Shown: positions 24,991 to 36,523, numbered from the stretch's first letter. The stretch: DNA of 64,000 nucleotides from Candidatus Nosocomiicoccus stercorigallinarum (GCA_019119225.1 DWXM01000071.1:1-64000); one strand, 5' to 3'. The notes: generated by a model not told the origin, from the letters alone. Made by a program: numbers and translations.

Positions 24991-27618
24991 TTACTTACCT
25001 CTTAACTCGTTCAGTCTCGAATTCACGTCTTCATATTGTTCTAAATATGAAGCTTGTTTTTCTTTTTCTTGATTTACAATTTTTTCTGGTGCATTTTGAA
25101 CGAATTTTTCATTGCTTAGCTTACCTTTAACACGTTTTAACTCTCCGTCTAGACGCTCAAGTTCTTTTTCTAAACGCTCGATTTCTTCATCTAAATCGAT
25201 TAGTCCTTCGAGTGGAAGTACAACTGTCGCACCTTTAACGACTTGAGTTTTTGCGTCATCTTCAATGTTAATTTTTTCTCCAATTTCAAGTGTTTCAGGA
25301 TTAGTAAATCGAGTAATGTAATGTGTGTTTTCTTCGATTAATTGTCGACTTGTACTATCTTTAATTTCAATTTTAATATCGATTGGTTTAGAAAGTGGTG
25401 TATTCACTTCATTTCTCGTTTGACGGACTGATTTGATAATATCTACGAGTAAACCCATCGTATGGTTACTTTCTTCATTCGATAATGCCTCATCGACTGT
25501 TGGCCATTCACTAACAACAATTGATTGACTGCTATCAATTGCTTGGTAAATCTCTTCAGTAACAAATGGCATAAATGGATGTAGCATTTTTAAGATTTTG
25601 TCGAGTGTGTAAAGTAGTACTGAACGCGTCATTTGTTTTTCTTCTTCAGTACCTTCATTCATTGAGATTTTAGACATTTCAATGTACCAATCACAGAAAT
25701 CATCCCAAATGAAGTGGTATAAAATACGACCAACTTCACCAAACTCATATTTTTCAAATAGACGTGTGACTTCACGAATAGTGTCATTTAAGCGTGTTAA
25801 GATCCACTCGTCTGCAAGTGTTTTTTCACCCTCTAAATTAATGTCTGAGTGTTTAAAATCTGAACCGATATTCATTAACGCAAATCTTGATGCGTTCCAA
25901 ATTTTGTTGATAAAGTTCCAGATTGACTCTACTTTTTCGTCACTATAGCGTAAGTCTTGACCTGGTGTTGATCCTGTAGATAAGAAGAATCTAAGTGCGT
26001 CTGCACCGTACTTATCAATAACGTCCATTGGGTCTACACCATTACCTAGAGATTTAGACATTTTGCGATTTTGTTCGTCACGAACAAGCCCATGTAGTAA
26101 TACATCATTAAACGGACGCGTGTCAGTTTGTTCAAGTCCAGAGAAAATCATACGTGATACCCAGAAGAATATAATGTCATATCCAGTGACGAGTACGTTT
26201 GTTGGATAATATTTTTTAAGTAAATCAGTTTCTTCTGGCCAACCTAACGTAGAAAATGGCCATAATGCACTTGAGAACCATGTATCTAATACGTCTTTAT
26301 CTTGCGTCCAATTTTCAATATCTTCTGGTGCTTCTTCACCGACGTACATTTCACCAGTTTCGTTGTGATACCATGCTGGAATTTGGTGCCCCCACCATAA
26401 TTGTCTAGAAATCACCCAATCATGAACGTTTTCCATCCAACGGTTAAATGTACCTTCAAAACGATTAGGTACGAAGTTAACTCTATTATTTGTTTCTTGG
26501 TTTTCGAGTGTTTCATCTCTAAGTGGTGCCATTTTAACGAACCACTGTGTCGATAAATAAGGCTCTACAATTGCGTTACTACGTTCTGAGTGTCCAACGC
26601 TGTGCATGTGAGATTCAACTTTAATTAGCTGATCTGTTTTTTCTAATTCTTCGACAATAGCTTTACGTGCTTCAAAACGGTCCATTCCAACGAATTTACC
26701 ACCGAGTTCGTTAATTGTACCATCTTCATTCATAACGTTAATACGCTCTAAATTATGACGATTTCCAAGATCAAAGTCATTTGGGTCGTGTGCAGGTGTT
26801 ACTTTCATTGCACCTGTTCCAAATTCCATATCGACGTAATCATCAGTAATTACAGGGATTTCACGGTCCATCAGTGGTAAAATTACTGTTTTACCAATAA
26901 TATCTTGATATCTCTCATCATCTGGGTGAACGACAACCGCAGTATCACCGAGCATTGTCTCTGGACGAGTCGTTGCAATTTCTAAATAACCGCTGCCATC
27001 AGTATATGGATATTTTACATGGTAAAACTTACCTTCAATTTCTTTATGAACAACTTCAATATCACTTAATGCTGTACGTGTTTCAGGGTCCCAGTTAATA
27101 ATGTATTCTCCGCGGTAGATAAGTCCTTTGTTATACATACTTACAAAAGTTTTACGTACTGCTTTAGATAGACCTTCATCTAACGTGAATCTTTCTTTTG
27201 TATAGTCAAGACCAAGACCTAATTTTTTCCATTGATCGCGGATGTGACCAGCATATTCTTCTTTCCAGTTCCATGCGTGAGATAAAAATTCTTCACGTGT
27301 TAAATCGTGGATGTCAATACCTTCTTCTTTCAGACGTTGAACAACTCGTGCTTGAGTCGCAATACCTGCATGGTCCATACCAGGTAAGTATAACGTGTCA
27401 AAACCTTGCATACGTTTTTGACGTGTAATAATATCTTGCAACGTCGTATCCCAAGCGTGCCCTAAATGAAGCTTTCCTGTCACGTTTGGTGGTGGAATAA
27501 CAATTGTATAAGGGGGTTTTTCAGAGGTAACATCTGATTCGAAATAACCTGCTTCTACCCACTGTTCATATTTACCTTTTTCAACTTCTGTTGGATTATA
27601 CTTTGTTGGCATATCCAT
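24991..27618 (-). CDS. valS: Valyl-tRNA synthetase
   Basis: The 875-residue class I synthetase carries HLGHA (about residues 45-49) and KMSKS (in [14 protein letters not shown]), an editing domain in between, and a C-terminal coiled coil ([24 protein letters not shown]). This is the expected set for ValRS. The first ATG (27618) has GAGAG upstream and matches the family start. Expression is governed by the Val-specific T-box directly upstream. folC follows in the same transcript. Confidence 0.96.
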   Translation of the reverse strand: MDMPTKYNPTEVEKGKYEQWVEAGYFESDVTSEKPPYTIVIPPPNVTGKLHLGHAWDTTLQDIITRQKRMQGFDTLYLPGMDHAGIATQARVVQRLKEEGIDIHDLTREEFLSHAWNWKEEYAGHIRDQWKKLGLGLDYTKERFTLDEGLSKAVRKTFVSMYNKGLIYRGEYIINWDPETRTALSDIEVVHKEIEGKFYHVKYPYTDGSGYLEIATTRPETMLGDTAVVVHPDDERYQDIIGKTVILPLMDREIPVITDDYVDMEFGTGAMKVTPAHDPNDFDLGNRHNLERINVMNEDGTINELGGKFVGMDRFEARKAIVEELEKTDQLIKVESHMHSVGHSERSNAIVEPYLSTQWFVKMAPLRDETLENQETNNRVNFVPNRFEGTFNRWMENVHDWVISRQLWWGHQIPAWYHNETGEMYVGEEAPEDIENWTQDKDVLDTWFSSALWPFSTLGWPEETDLLKKYYPTNVLVTGYDIIFFWVSRMIFSGLEQTDTRPFNDVLLHGLVRDEQNRKMSKSLGNGVDPMDVIDKYGADALRFFLSTGSTPGQDLRYSDEKVESIWNFINKIWNASRFALMNIGSDFKHSDINLEGEKTLADEWILTRLNDTIREVTRLFEKYEFGEVGRILYHFIWDDFCDWYIEMSKISMNEGTEEEKQMTRSVLLYTLDKILKMLHPFMPFVTEEIYQAIDSSQSIVVSEWPTVDEALSNEESNHTMGLLVDIIKSVRQTRNEVNTPLSKPIDIKIEIKDSTSRQLIEENTHYITRFTNPETLEIGEKINIEDDAKTQVVKGATVVLPLEGLIDLDEEIERLEKELERLDGELKRVKGKLSNEKFVQNAPEKIVNQEKEKQASYLEQYEDVNSRLNELRGK

Positions 27619-27639
27619 AAGTACTTCACTCTCTTTCTA

Positions 27640-27890
27640 ATTAATTAAATAAAACAAAAAATCCCATCCTAATAATAGGACGGGATAACCGTGGTACCAC
27701 CTAAATTTGGCATAATTATGCCACACTTAACTATGATTAACGCTCATTAAACGTTTATCTTTACTATTATTTCGAGACAAATTATTCATAGACTACTTCA
27801 CATTACGCTGCCATATGCTTTCACCAGACGCATACTCTCTAAAGACTTATATAATGTTACTACTTCTATTATCTATATTTAACTATGTTA
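27640..27890 (-). promoter_or_regulatory. T-box leader of valS (tRNA-Val, specifier GUA)
   Basis: On the minus strand the specifier loop reads GAAGTAG, with GTA (Val) at 27796-27794 just above a lower helix ATAGA/TCTAT. The T-box AGGTGGTACCAC lies at 27702-27691; TGGT fits the A discriminator of tRNA-Val. The terminator hairpin ATCCC-TCCT/AGGACGGGAT occupies 27661-27686 with a T-rich tail. Confidence 0.93.
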
Positions 27891-27919
27891 ATTTTATTGT
27901 ATTCTTGAATGTAAGTCAA
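27891..27919 (-). promoter_or_regulatory. Promoter of the valS T-box transcript
   Basis: TTGACT (27919-27914) and TAAAAT (27896-27891) are 17 bp apart on the minus strand. The -35 overlaps the stop codon of the upstream AbrB-family gene. Confidence 0.7.
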
Positions 27920-28968
27920 CTTTTCTTAAACTCACGATCCGTAAGAAACTTCGCAACTATCGGAACGACAACTAATATAATAAAAAATATTCTAAATATA
28001 TGATAACTTGAAATCATCGCGATATCTCCGCCACTTTCCATTGCAATTACAATAATTTGCGCAAGACCACCTGGTGCTGCTGATAAGAAGAGATTCGTAA
28101 ATTCATGTGATGTAAAGATAATATACACTGAAACGATAATAAAAGTACCTAAGATTAAGCCCACATTTTGAATAACAATTGCTAAAATATCTTTTAATGA
28201 TAATTCTTTCATAAGTGTCGTAATTTGTAGTCCGATTCTAATACCGAATAGAATCTGTGCAAATGCAATTAAAAACTGATCTAACGTAAAGGTAATTTCT
28301 GTAGTCAAATTCCAGGCAATTGTCACAAAAATAGGACCAAGTAGTAATGCAGCTGGGAATTTTATCTTTCTTAAAAGCACGTAAAGTATATACCCCATGA
28401 CTGGAACGAGTAGTATATATGGGTTTTTAATTTCAGTAATATTTAAAACATCTGGAAGATGACCAATACTATCTTCAGGAAAGAAATGCGTAATAATTGG
28501 TACAAGTGTGACAATAAAAATAATTCTAGATGTCTGAGTGAGCGAGACAAGTAGAAGATTTGCGTTTTTATTTTCCTCTGCCATTATTATCATTTGACTT
28601 AAAGCACCTGGGACACTCGCAAGAACTGCGGTCTCTACGGTTGTATTTGTAAGTTTACGAAATGGGATCGACAATAAAAGTGCTAGACCAATCGTAAATA
28701 ACGTAATAATGACAATGTTATACCAGTCTTCAGTCATTTTAATAATCGCTGGCAACGTTAAAGATGTTCCGATTTGAATCCCCATTATAAAAACACCAGA
28801 GTTACTTAAAATTTTTGGGAACCATATATCATTATCAATGACTCTAATAAATATTAACGTTCCTATCATTGATCCAAATAAGTAGCTGAGTGGTAAGTCA
28901 ATCAGTTGGAGTATATTCGCAACTAATATAATAAAAATAATGAGAGAGATGAGTTTTATAATTCTCAC
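27916..28968 (-). CDS. AbrB-family integral membrane protein (COG3180-like)
   Basis: The 350-residue protein has about ten hydrophobic segments in two similar halves. Each half carries a glycine/proline motif near its centre: ASVPGALSQMIIMAEE and SAAPGGLAQIIVIAMESG. This duplicated arrangement marks the AbrB/COG3180 membrane family, which is unrelated to the AbrB DNA-binding regulator and is of uncertain function. It precedes the valS T-box in the same direction, and its stop codon overlaps the valS promoter. An upstream hairpin at 28991-29018 separates it from the small membrane ORF. Confidence 0.8.
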   Translation of the reverse strand: MRIIKLISLIIFIILVANILQLIDLPLSYLFGSMIGTLIFIRVIDNDIWFPKILSNSGVFIMGIQIGTSLTLPAIIKMTEDWYNIVIITLFTIGLALLLSIPFRKLTNTTVETAVLASVPGALSQMIIMAEENKNANLLLVSLTQTSRIIFIVTLVPIITHFFPEDSIGHLPDVLNITEIKNPYILLVPVMGYILYVLLRKIKFPAALLLGPIFVTIAWNLTTEITFTLDQFLIAFAQILFGIRIGLQITTLMKELSLKDILAIVIQNVGLILGTFIIVSVYIIFTSHEFTNLFLSAAPGGLAQIIVIAMESGGDIAMISSYHIFRIFFIILVVVPIVAKFLTDREFKKS

Positions 28969-28990
28969 GTAATCACTCCGAGTATATAAA

Positions 28991-29018
28991 AATACCTCGA
29001 GAAACTCCCGAGGTATAC
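28991..29018 (-). terminator. Terminator after the 37-residue ORF
   Basis: ATACCTCG-GGAG and CTCGAGGTAT form a stem, followed on the minus strand by TTTTTA. Confidence 0.8.
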
Positions 29019-29022
29019 AAGA

Positions 29023-29136
29023 TTATAAATGATAAATAAGTACTGGTAATAGTAAAAGAAATGCTACTAGTGGCATTAACCAATAAACAACTCTTTCTGA
29101 AGCAGGTTGTCTCTTATTGTTCTTTTGAATTGGCAT
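29023..29136 (-). CDS. Small single-span membrane protein, 37 residues
   Basis: An ORF too short for routine calling encodes a polar, basic N-terminus (MPIQKNNKRQPASER) followed by a hydrophobic helix (VVYWLMPLVAFLLLLPVLIY) ending HL. A purine-rich GAGAGTAGGG lies upstream of the ATG, and a terminator begins five bases after the stop. It lies 68 bp behind hemL in the same direction and could be the last gene of the haem operon or an independent unit. It could be an N-in, C-out membrane anchor. I recognise no function. Confidence 0.6.
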   Translation of the reverse strand: MPIQKNNKRQPASERVVYWLMPLVAFLLLLPVLIYHL

Positions 29137-29204
29137 AGCTACCCTACTCTCTTTAACTTGTTTATATATTAAATTATGCACATTTTCTATAGTTAAATCA
29201 ATAC

Positions 29205-30491
29205 CTATTTAACAATACGTGATAACGCATTTCTAAATGCTTCAATTGTAAATTTAATATCTTCTTCAGTGTGTTTTGTCGAAATAAACATTCCTTCAAA
29301 TTGTGAAGGTGGTAAGTACACGCCTTCCTTAATCAATTCAGGATATAGTTTTGCAAATAAATCTAAGTCAGCACCATTCGCATCATCAAAGTTTTCTACT
29401 GGTCCATCAGTTAAGAAGAAACCAATCATAGATCCTGCACGGTTTACTGTAAATGGTACATTAAACTCTTTAAACACTTTAGTTAGCCCTTCTTCAATCA
29501 TATCACCGAGTTTATTAAAGTGAGTATAGCTATCTTCATTAAGTTGTTTTAATGTGTGTAATCCAGCTGTCATCGCAAGTGGGTTACCAGATAATGTACC
29601 TGCTTGGTAAATATCTCCTGCAGGTGCGATACGTTCCATAATTTCTCTTTTACCACCGAACGCACCAACTGGTAATCCACCACCAATTACTTTACCTAAG
29701 CACGTAATATCTGGATCAATACCAAAATATCCTTGTGCACAGTTATAGCCAACTCTAAAACCAGTCATTACTTCATCAAAGATTAATAATGAACCGTATT
29801 CTTTTGTAATGTCACGAACGAATTGTAAGTAGTCATTCACCGGAGGAACGACACCCATGTTACCTGCAACAGGCTCCATAATTACTGCTGCGATTTCATC
29901 ACCATAGTGTTCAAACGCTAATTTTAAGCTTTCTTTATCGTTAAAAGGAACAGTCACTGTGTTTTTTGCCGTTCCTTCAGGCACACCAGGTGAGTCTGGT
30001 AAACCGAGTGTTGCGACACCACTACCTGCTTTAATTAGAAGTGAGTCACTGTGACCATGGTAGCAGCCTTCAAATTTTAAGATTTTATTTCTATTTGTGT
30101 AACCTCTAGCAAGTCTAAGTGCAGCGAGTGTTGCTTCGGTACCTGAAGATACAAAGCGTAACATCTCAACTGAAGGTACTCTGTCAATGACGAGTTTCGC
30201 TAATTCATTTTCAACAGCTGTTGGTGCACCGAATGATGACCCTTTTTCAGCTTGAGTTTTAATTGCTTCAACGACTTCATCGTCAGAGTGACCTAAAATT
30301 AACGGTCCCCAGCTTAAAACGTAATCTAGATATTCATTACCATCGACGTCTTTTACACGAGCGTCTTTTGCACTTTCAATAAATAATGGATCCATATTTA
30401 CTGATTTAAATGCACGGACCGGTGAGTTTACCCCACCAGGCATTAAATCAACAGCTTCATCAAATAACTTCTTAGAATTCTCGTACATCAT
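29205..30491 (-). CDS. hemL: Glutamate-1-semialdehyde 2,1-aminomutase
   Basis: The 428-residue PLP enzyme converts glutamate-1-semialdehyde to 5-aminolevulinate. It shows [13 protein letters not shown] at the start, the cofactor segment [29 protein letters not shown] and the Schiff-base lysine in [16 protein letters not shown] (about residue 267). Two ATGs in a row follow AAAGGAG; the first overlaps the hemB stop by one base (TAATG). It is the last enzyme gene of hemACDBL. Confidence 0.95.
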   Translation of the reverse strand: MMYENSKKLFDEAVDLMPGGVNSPVRAFKSVNMDPLFIESAKDARVKDVDGNEYLDYVLSWGPLILGHSDDEVVEAIKTQAEKGSSFGAPTAVENELAKLVIDRVPSVEMLRFVSSGTEATLAALRLARGYTNRNKILKFEGCYHGHSDSLLIKAGSGVATLGLPDSPGVPEGTAKNTVTVPFNDKESLKLAFEHYGDEIAAVIMEPVAGNMGVVPPVNDYLQFVRDITKEYGSLLIFDEVMTGFRVGYNCAQGYFGIDPDITCLGKVIGGGLPVGAFGGKREIMERIAPAGDIYQAGTLSGNPLAMTAGLHTLKQLNEDSYTHFNKLGDMIEEGLTKVFKEFNVPFTVNRAGSMIGFFLTDGPVENFDDANGADLDLFAKLYPELIKEGVYLPPSQFEGMFISTKHTEEDIKFTIEAFRNALSRIVK

Positions 30492-31471
30492 TAAATTTCT
30501 CCTTTGTCGATTTTTTTACATAATTCTTTAGCGAAGTAAGTCATGATCATATCTGCACCTGCACGTTTAATTGATAGCATCTGTTCGATAATCACTTCTT
30601 CATCAAGTAAACCTTGCTCAATTGCATTGACTGTCATTGCGTATTCTCCACTTACGTTATATGCAATAATCGGTAAGTTAGAATGATTTCTAACGTCACG
30701 AATAATATCTAAATATGATAATGCAGGTTTTACAATCATCATATCAGCACCTTCGCGTGTATCACTTTCTAATTCTCTTAACGCTTCTAAGCGGTTTGCT
30801 GGATCCATTTGATACGTTCTTCTGTCACCGAATGACGGTGTAGATTCTGCAGCATCTCTAAATGGTCCATAAAATTTAGATGCATATTTAATACCGTAAC
30901 TCATAATTGGTACATCGTAAAATCCAGCGTTGTCTAACCCGTCACGAATTTCAGTTACAAATCCATCCATCATGTTAGACGGTGCAATGATATCCGCACC
31001 AGCTTTTGCTTGAGAAATTGCTGTTTCAATTAGAAGTGGGAGTGTTTTATCGTTATCGACGTCTTTAGTATGTTCGTTTATAACTCCGCAGTGTCCATGG
31101 TCTGTATATTCACATAGACAAGTATCTAAAATAACGATTAAGTCTGGATATAGCTTTTTAGCAAGTTTACATGCTTCTTGCACAATACCATTTTCGTCAT
31201 ATGCACCACTACCAACGTCGTCTTTATGGTTTGGTACGCCGAAAAATATCACTGACTTAATGCCGAGTTCGTAAACTTCTTTTAACTCTTCTTCAAGTAA
31301 ATTTAATGAGATTTGGTAGATACCCTTCATTGAAGGAATTTCTTTTTTAACGTCATCTTTTTCAACGACAAAAATTGGATAAATAAGATCTTCTTTTTTA
31401 AGTGACGTTTCTCTCACTAAATCTCTCATAAACTCTGACTTTCTTAAACGACGATGTCTATCAAATTTCAT
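30491..31471 (-). CDS. hemB: Porphobilinogen synthase (5-aminolevulinate dehydratase)
   Basis: The 326-residue enzyme condenses two 5-aminolevulinates to porphobilinogen. A zinc-type cysteine cluster [12 protein letters not shown] is present, and the two active-site lysines are in [13 protein letters not shown] and [12 protein letters not shown]. The start ATG follows AGAGGAG and overlaps the hemD end by 11 bases. The context is the haem operon. Confidence 0.96.
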   Translation of the reverse strand: MKFDRHRRLRKSEFMRDLVRETSLKKEDLIYPIFVVEKDDVKKEIPSMKGIYQISLNLLEEELKEVYELGIKSVIFFGVPNHKDDVGSGAYDENGIVQEACKLAKKLYPDLIVILDTCLCEYTDHGHCGVINEHTKDVDNDKTLPLLIETAISQAKAGADIIAPSNMMDGFVTEIRDGLDNAGFYDVPIMSYGIKYASKFYGPFRDAAESTPSFGDRRTYQMDPANRLEALRELESDTREGADMMIVKPALSYLDIIRDVRNHSNLPIIAYNVSGEYAMTVNAIEQGLLDEEVIIEQMLSIKRAGADMIMTYFAKELCKKIDKGEI

Positions 31472-32159
31472 TTTGAAACTCCTCTTCCATTAGTTTAATC
31501 ATCGATTCTAACGTTGCTTCTTTAGGAATATGAGTGTGTATACCGTAGCTCATTAACGCCTTTTGAGTAACGTGTCCAATCGAAACAACTTTAATGTGTG
31601 CTAAATCCGCTTTATTAAAATATTTCATAAAAGCGTGAACACCTGACGGACTAGAAAACGTTAAACCGTCAATATTTTTTAATTCTTTTTTTAATTGATT
31701 AATTGATTCCTTATTCGGTGCGGGTTGATATAACGCGATTTCTGTTAAATTCGCACCTTTTTCTATAAAATAATCTCTCATAATCGAACGTTTATCTTTA
31801 CTTGCTGGATAAAGAACTCTAGTATCTCTTTTAACATCAAACTCTTCTTTAAATCCTTCTTGGGTATAATCACTCGGTTCAAAGTCAACATGAAACCCAG
31901 CATCTTTTAATGCTTCAGTCGTCGTTTTCCCAATCGAAGCGATAGATTTAACGTTCAATGTTTTTAATTCATTATAGAAAAATTTAACGGTGTTTTTACT
32001 CGTTATAACTACCCAGTCATAATCAATATTTAATTTTTCACGATTATATTCTAACTTTTCAAATGTAATAATCGGAAGGTGCAGTAACCCTAGAGATGTA
32101 TTTACATCTCTAAAGTGACTTTGAGTGACGATGACTTTACTTATTTTTGTTGATTTCAT
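31461..32159 (-). CDS. hemD: Uroporphyrinogen-III synthase
   Basis: The 232-residue protein is a diverged HemD, as is usual for this family, with two Rossmann-like lobes and the recognisable segments [32 protein letters not shown] and [13 protein letters not shown]. It closes hydroxymethylbilane to uroporphyrinogen III. The start was set at the ATG at 32159 inside the hemC end (23-base overlap), which gives a normal N-terminus; a longer frame from 32201 lies wholly inside hemC. No strong ribosome site is seen, so it is probably coupled to hemC translation. Confidence 0.85.
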   Translation of the reverse strand: MKSTKISKVIVTQSHFRDVNTSLGLLHLPIITFEKLEYNREKLNIDYDWVVITSKNTVKFFYNELKTLNVKSIASIGKTTTEALKDAGFHVDFEPSDYTQEGFKEEFDVKRDTRVLYPASKDKRSIMRDYFIEKGANLTEIALYQPAPNKESINQLKKELKNIDGLTFSSPSGVHAFMKYFNKADLAHIKVVSIGHVTQKALMSYGIHTHIPKEATLESMIKLMEEEFQNEI

Positions 32160-33060
32160 CAATAATTTCTTTTGCACCCATTTTTTCCATTTCGTCTGCA
32201 ACGAGGTTACCGAGTGTTACCGGATCATCGTTAGATTTTTTCACGAGATACTTTTCACTGCCATCTTCACTCATTATTAATCCTGTTAAATATAATTCGT
32301 CATCGACAAATTGTGCGCTCGCACCAATCGGTACTTGACAACTTCCGTCCATTCTTTTTAGGAATGTACGCTCTGCCGTTGTTTCAGTCGCAGTAACATC
32401 GTCATGAATCGTAGATAAGATTTCATGAACTTCACGGTCATCATCTCTAATTTCTACACCTAAAGCACCTTGTGCAACAGCTGGGACAAATTCTTCTGGG
32501 TCAAAGTATTCTGTGACAATATCGTCACTCCAACCCATTCTTTTTAATCCTGCAGCTGCAAGTATAATCGCGTCGTATTCACCGTCACGCATTTTTTGAA
32601 TACGTGTATCTATATTTCCACGAACCCAGTTCACTGTAATATCATCACGTAATTCTTGAAGTTGTGCTGCGCGGCGTAAGCTTGATGTGCCGACAATCGC
32701 ACCCGATGGTAACTCTTTAAACGGAATATTATCGTTAGATAAAAATGCATCGCGTCGATCTTCACGAATCGGTACTGCGGATAATTTAAAGCCGTCAGGA
32801 AGTTCACTTGGTACATCTTTTAATGAATGAACAGCCATATCGATGTCGCCAACTTTTAAAGCATGTTCAATCTCTTTCACGAAAAGTCCTTTCCCACCAA
32901 CTTTACTTAACTGGCGGTCAACAATTTTGTCACCTTTAGTGACAATTTCTTTAACTTCAAAGTTTACATCTGGATTTTTCTTTTTTAATGCTTCAATTAA
33001 TTGAAGTGTTTGAGTTTTTGCAAGACCACTACGTCTTGTACCTACTACAACTGTTTTCAT
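32137..33060 (-). CDS. hemC: Porphobilinogen deaminase (hydroxymethylbilane synthase)
   Basis: The 307-residue enzyme carries GTRRSGLAKTQT, HSLKDVP, GTSSLRRAAQL and the dipyrromethane-cofactor cysteine in GSCQVPIGA (about residue 241). It polymerises four porphobilinogens. It starts seven bases after the hemA stop. In most staphylococci and bacilli a membrane gene, hemX, lies between hemA and hemC; here there is no room for it. Confidence 0.96.
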   Translation of the reverse strand: MKTVVVGTRRSGLAKTQTLQLIEALKKKNPDVNFEVKEIVTKGDKIVDRQLSKVGGKGLFVKEIEHALKVGDIDMAVHSLKDVPSELPDGFKLSAVPIREDRRDAFLSNDNIPFKELPSGAIVGTSSLRRAAQLQELRDDITVNWVRGNIDTRIQKMRDGEYDAIILAAAGLKRMGWSDDIVTEYFDPEEFVPAVAQGALGVEIRDDDREVHEILSTIHDDVTATETTAERTFLKRMDGSCQVPIGASAQFVDDELYLTGLIMSEDGSEKYLVKKSNDDPVTLGNLVADEMEKMGAKEIIDEINKNK

Positions 33061-33067
33061 AATGTGC

Positions 33068-34414
33068 CTACTTTCTAATCGGTTGTTTTTCTCTTCTTAA
33101 TTGCTCTCTTCTTTTGTACTCTTCATTATGTCTTTCGTGAATGTCTTCTACAATTTGTTCAATTCCAAAAATGTGTTCGAGCTCTGTTAATTGAACTGCA
33201 CCTTTTCGTTCATCGGCAAGTTCTTTTGTATACGTAATAGGATCACGTAACATTTGGTTAATAATACTCTTCATATGTTTAGAGATAATTGTTTTTTCAC
33301 GTTTTGATAAATCGAGTTTGTTATTAATACTATTAAATGTCGATTCGTGAATATTTAATGCTTTCGTACGCATCGCTTCAATTACTGGAAGTACACCTTG
33401 CATTTCCACCCAGTTTAGATATTCAGCAGTCGATTGATCTATCATTGATTCAATCTTTTTTGCTTCTTCTTTTCTTTTTTCTAAATTGCCATCTACAATA
33501 CCACTTAGGTCATCGACGTTATAATAGTATACATTATCGATATAACCAACATTTGGATCGATATCTCTCGGTACTGCGATATCAATTAAAATAAGTGAAC
33601 GTTCTTCATTGTTACCTTTGATTTTTTCAATCATATCTTCAGTAATAATAAAGTCCGGTGCACCAGTACTTGAAATAACAATATCTGTATCCTTTAAAGC
33701 ATCTTCTAGTTCATCTAACGGTCTATAATTTCCTAAATATTTCTCCGCAAGTGTACGTGCATTATCCGGGTTACGGTTAACGACTGTAACATCAGTTACA
33801 CCATTAGACGTTAAATTTAATAATGATTCTTCCGACATCTCTCCTGCACCGAGTACTAATACTTTTAAGTCTTTGATATTTTTAAAGATATTTTTCGCAA
33901 GTTCTACTGCTGCATAAGACATAGATACTGCATGTTTAGAAATTTCTGTTTCATTGTGTCCACGTTTAGCAACAGTAATTACTTCTTTAAATAACTTGTT
34001 AAATATTTTACCTGTCGTATGCTCCTCTTGTGCGAGAATAAACGCATCGCGAATTTGACCTAAAATTTGTGTCTCACCAAGCACCATTGAATCGAGTCCT
34101 GCTGCGACTCGGTATAAATGTCGTATCGCATCTTCATTTACTTTAATTTCAGTAATGTTTTTTATTGTATCGAGAGAAACATTAAAATGTTCACTTAAAA
34201 AGTTTCTCGTATAATATGCGCCTGTATGAATTTGATCAGTAACAACATATAACTCTGTACGATTACATGTTGAAAAAATGACTGCTTCTAAAATACTTTT
34301 TTGATCTCTTAAAGTATGAAGCGCTGGCACGATTTCATTATCTTCAAAATTCAGTTTCTCACGTTCTTCGACGCTTGCTTTTCTATAATTTAGACTAAGT
34401 GCAATAACATGCAT
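33068..34414 (-). CDS. hemA: Glutamyl-tRNA reductase
   Basis: The 448-residue enzyme reduces glutamyl-tRNA to glutamate-1-semialdehyde, the first step of haem synthesis. The catalytic cysteine is Cys50 in FSTCNRTELY. GLDSMVLGETQILGQ and the NADPH-binding LVLGAGEMSE follow, and a long helical C-terminus is present. It is the first gene of the haem operon. ATG at 34414 follows AAGGGGC. A 96-bp gap separates it from engB. Confidence 0.96.
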   Translation of the reverse strand: MHVIALSLNYRKASVEEREKLNFEDNEIVPALHTLRDQKSILEAVIFSTCNRTELYVVTDQIHTGAYYTRNFLSEHFNVSLDTIKNITEIKVNEDAIRHLYRVAAGLDSMVLGETQILGQIRDAFILAQEEHTTGKIFNKLFKEVITVAKRGHNETEISKHAVSMSYAAVELAKNIFKNIKDLKVLVLGAGEMSEESLLNLTSNGVTDVTVVNRNPDNARTLAEKYLGNYRPLDELEDALKDTDIVISSTGAPDFIITEDMIEKIKGNNEERSLILIDIAVPRDIDPNVGYIDNVYYYNVDDLSGIVDGNLEKRKEEAKKIESMIDQSTAEYLNWVEMQGVLPVIEAMRTKALNIHESTFNSINNKLDLSKREKTIISKHMKSIINQMLRDPITYTKELADERKGAVQLTELEHIFGIEQIVEDIHERHNEEYKRREQLRREKQPIRK

Positions 34415-34510
34415 TTAGATTGCCCCTTACCTAGCTTTTTTCAATACTCTATTAATACTATCAGATAAAACCGTGTCTTTGATGGTTTTAACACAAAGTT
34501 CAAAAATTTG

Positions 34511-35098
34511 TTAAAGTCTCTCCTCAATTGCGTGTAAAACTTTATCTACATTGTATTTTTCAGTCGAAGAAAATGGAATAATAACATCTTCGTCTTCTAA
34601 TTCTAATTCTTTTCGAATAATTGAAACATGTTTTTGAAGTCGACTTTTAGAAATTTTGTCTGACTTTGTTGCTACAATAATTGTTTTAATATCAAGTTGC
34701 TTTAAAAAATCATACATTAAAATATCATCGTCAGTTGGTGGGTGACGTAAATCGATGATTTGTACACACGCTTCTAAAGTTTCTCTATGTATAAAATAAT
34801 TTTCAATCATCTCCGCCCATTTTTCACGTTCCTTTTTAGATTGTTTCGCATACCCATATCCTGGAACGTCTACAAATACAAACTGATCATCAGCATTATA
34901 GAAGTTTAACGTTACTGTTTTACCTGGTTTACTTGAAATCCTTGCGATATTTTTTCGTCCTGTAATCGCGTTAATAAAACTAGATTTACCGACGTTAGAG
35001 CGTCCAGCCATCGCAACTTCTTTTAATCCTGTATTAGGATATTGTTCTTTTTGTACTGCTGATATTAAAAACTCAATATTATTTGGATTTAATTTCAT
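34511..35098 (-). CDS. engB: Ribosome biogenesis GTPase EngB/YsxC
   Basis: The 195-residue GTPase has G1 [11 protein letters not shown] (about residues 29-39), G3 DVPGYG, G4 TKSDK and G5 FSS. It acts in 50S subunit assembly. The start was set at the ATG at 35098 with GAGGTG six bases upstream; the longer GTG frame would overlap that site. It follows clpX, as in many Firmicutes, with a terminator between them. Confidence 0.95.
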   Translation of the reverse strand: MKLNPNNIEFLISAVQKEQYPNTGLKEVAMAGRSNVGKSSFINAITGRKNIARISSKPGKTVTLNFYNADDQFVFVDVPGYGYAKQSKKEREKWAEMIENYFIHRETLEACVQIIDLRHPPTDDDILMYDFLKQLDIKTIIVATKSDKISKSRLQKHVSIIRKELELEDEDVIIPFSSTEKYNVDKVLHAIEERL

Positions 35099-35112
35099 TA
35101 TTTTCACCTCTA

Positions 35113-35146
35113 AAAAAAGGCCGTCTTAAATTAAGACAGCCTCGAT
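35113..35146 (-). terminator. Terminator after clpX
   Basis: GAGGCTGTCTTAA and TTAAGACGGCCT form a stem, followed by seven Ts on the minus strand. Confidence 0.85.
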
Positions 35147-35151
35147 TAAAT

Positions 35152-36408
35152 TTATGCACTTTGTTTATTTAAAGTTATTTCGTTACCTTCTTTGTCGTAC
35201 ACTAAAGGATCTGTCTCATTGACAATTGTATCTTTAGTAATACGTACTTTACTAATATTATCATTTGAAGGTACATCAAACATAATATCTACCATACGCT
35301 CTTCGATAATTGAGCGTAATCCACGTGCACCTGTTTTTCTTTCGATTGCAAGTTCTGCAACCGCAACAAGTGCTTCTTCGTCAAATTCTAACTCAACATC
35401 ATCTAACTCAAGCATACGTCTATATTGTTTTACTAACGCATTTTTAGGCTCAGTTAAAATAGAAGTTAATGCGTCAGCATCTAATTCTTCTAAGTTCGCA
35501 ATGATTGGTACACGTCCAATAAACTCTGGTATTAAACCGTAGCTTTGAAGATCATCTGGACGCACAAGCGCCATTAACTCATCTTCAGTTTCAACACTTT
35601 CTTCGCTACTACCAAAACCGATAACTTTCGCACCGATACGACGTTTAATAATTTCGTCAATTCCATCGAATGCTCCACCTAAAATGAATAAGATGTCTTT
35701 CGTATCCACTTGAATTGATTCTTGGTTCGGATGTTTACGTCCACCTTGTGGTGGGACACTTGCAACCGTGCCTTCAAGTATTTTTAATAGCGCTTGTTGT
35801 ACACCTTCACCTGAAACGTCACGTGTAATTGACGTATTTTCACTTTTACGTGCGATTTTATCGATTTCATCGACATAGATAATACCTTTTTCAGCGCGTT
35901 CAATATCATAGTCTGCAGCTTGAATTAAACGTAATAGAATATTTTCTACGTCATCACCAACATACCCTGCTTCAGTTAAACTTGTCGCATCTGCAATCGC
36001 AAATGGTACTTCTAAAGTACGCGCTAAAGTTTGTGCGAGTAACGTTTTACCTGAACCAGTTGGTCCGATTAAAGCGATGTTACTTTTTGAGATTTCAACT
36101 TCATCATCACTTTCATGATTCACACGTTTATAGTGGTTATATACTGCAACACTCAATGCACGTTTTGCTTTCTCTTGGCCAATGACGTACTCATCAAGCG
36201 CTGCTTGAATTTCACCTGGTTTAGGAATATCTGTTAACAATTCCTTTGGTGAGTCTTTTAATTCTTCTTCTATAATTTCATGGCATAAATCAATACATTC
36301 ATTACAAATGTAGACGCCACTACCGGCAATTAGTTTCTGAACTTGATCTTGGTTTTTCCCACAGAAACTACATGTCAGATCTTGATTATCTTCATTAAAT
36401 TTAAACAT
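35152..36408 (-). CDS. clpX: ATP-dependent Clp protease ATP-binding subunit ClpX
   Basis: The 418-residue AAA+ unfoldase has an N-terminal zinc finger (CSFCGKN ... CNECIDLC, about residues 10-36), Walker A GPTGSGKT, Walker [11 protein letters not shown] and the ClpP-contact IGFGSS loop. It feeds substrates to ClpP. The start was set at MFKFNEDN (36408) after AAAGGTCGG; eight extra upstream codons have no ribosome site. A good promoter lies 30-57 bp upstream. Confidence 0.96.
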   Translation of the reverse strand: MFKFNEDNQDLTCSFCGKNQDQVQKLIAGSGVYICNECIDLCHEIIEEELKDSPKELLTDIPKPGEIQAALDEYVIGQEKAKRALSVAVYNHYKRVNHESDDEVEISKSNIALIGPTGSGKTLLAQTLARTLEVPFAIADATSLTEAGYVGDDVENILLRLIQAADYDIERAEKGIIYVDEIDKIARKSENTSITRDVSGEGVQQALLKILEGTVASVPPQGGRKHPNQESIQVDTKDILFILGGAFDGIDEIIKRRIGAKVIGFGSSEESVETEDELMALVRPDDLQSYGLIPEFIGRVPIIANLEELDADALTSILTEPKNALVKQYRRMLELDDVELEFDEEALVAVAELAIERKTGARGLRSIIEERMVDIMFDVPSNDNISKVRITKDTIVNETDPLVYDKEGNEITLNKQSA

Positions 36409-36436
36409 GTATTGCACCGACCTTTCGCTCATTCGT

Positions 36437-36465
36437 ATATTACACTAGTATAACTACTCTTTCAA
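36437..36465 (-). promoter_or_regulatory. Promoter of clpX
   Basis: TTGAAA (36465-36460) and TAATAT (36442-36437) are 17 bp apart on the minus strand. Confidence 0.65.
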
Positions 36466-36484
36466 ATAAATTGTACTGATAAAA

Positions 36485-36523
36485 AGATGCCCTACACATC
36501 TTAATGTATAGAGCATCTGAATG
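36485..36523 (-). terminator. Terminator after tig
   Basis: On the minus strand AGATGCTCTATACAT pairs with ATGTGTAGGGCATCT, followed by TTTTTA. Confidence 0.8.
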
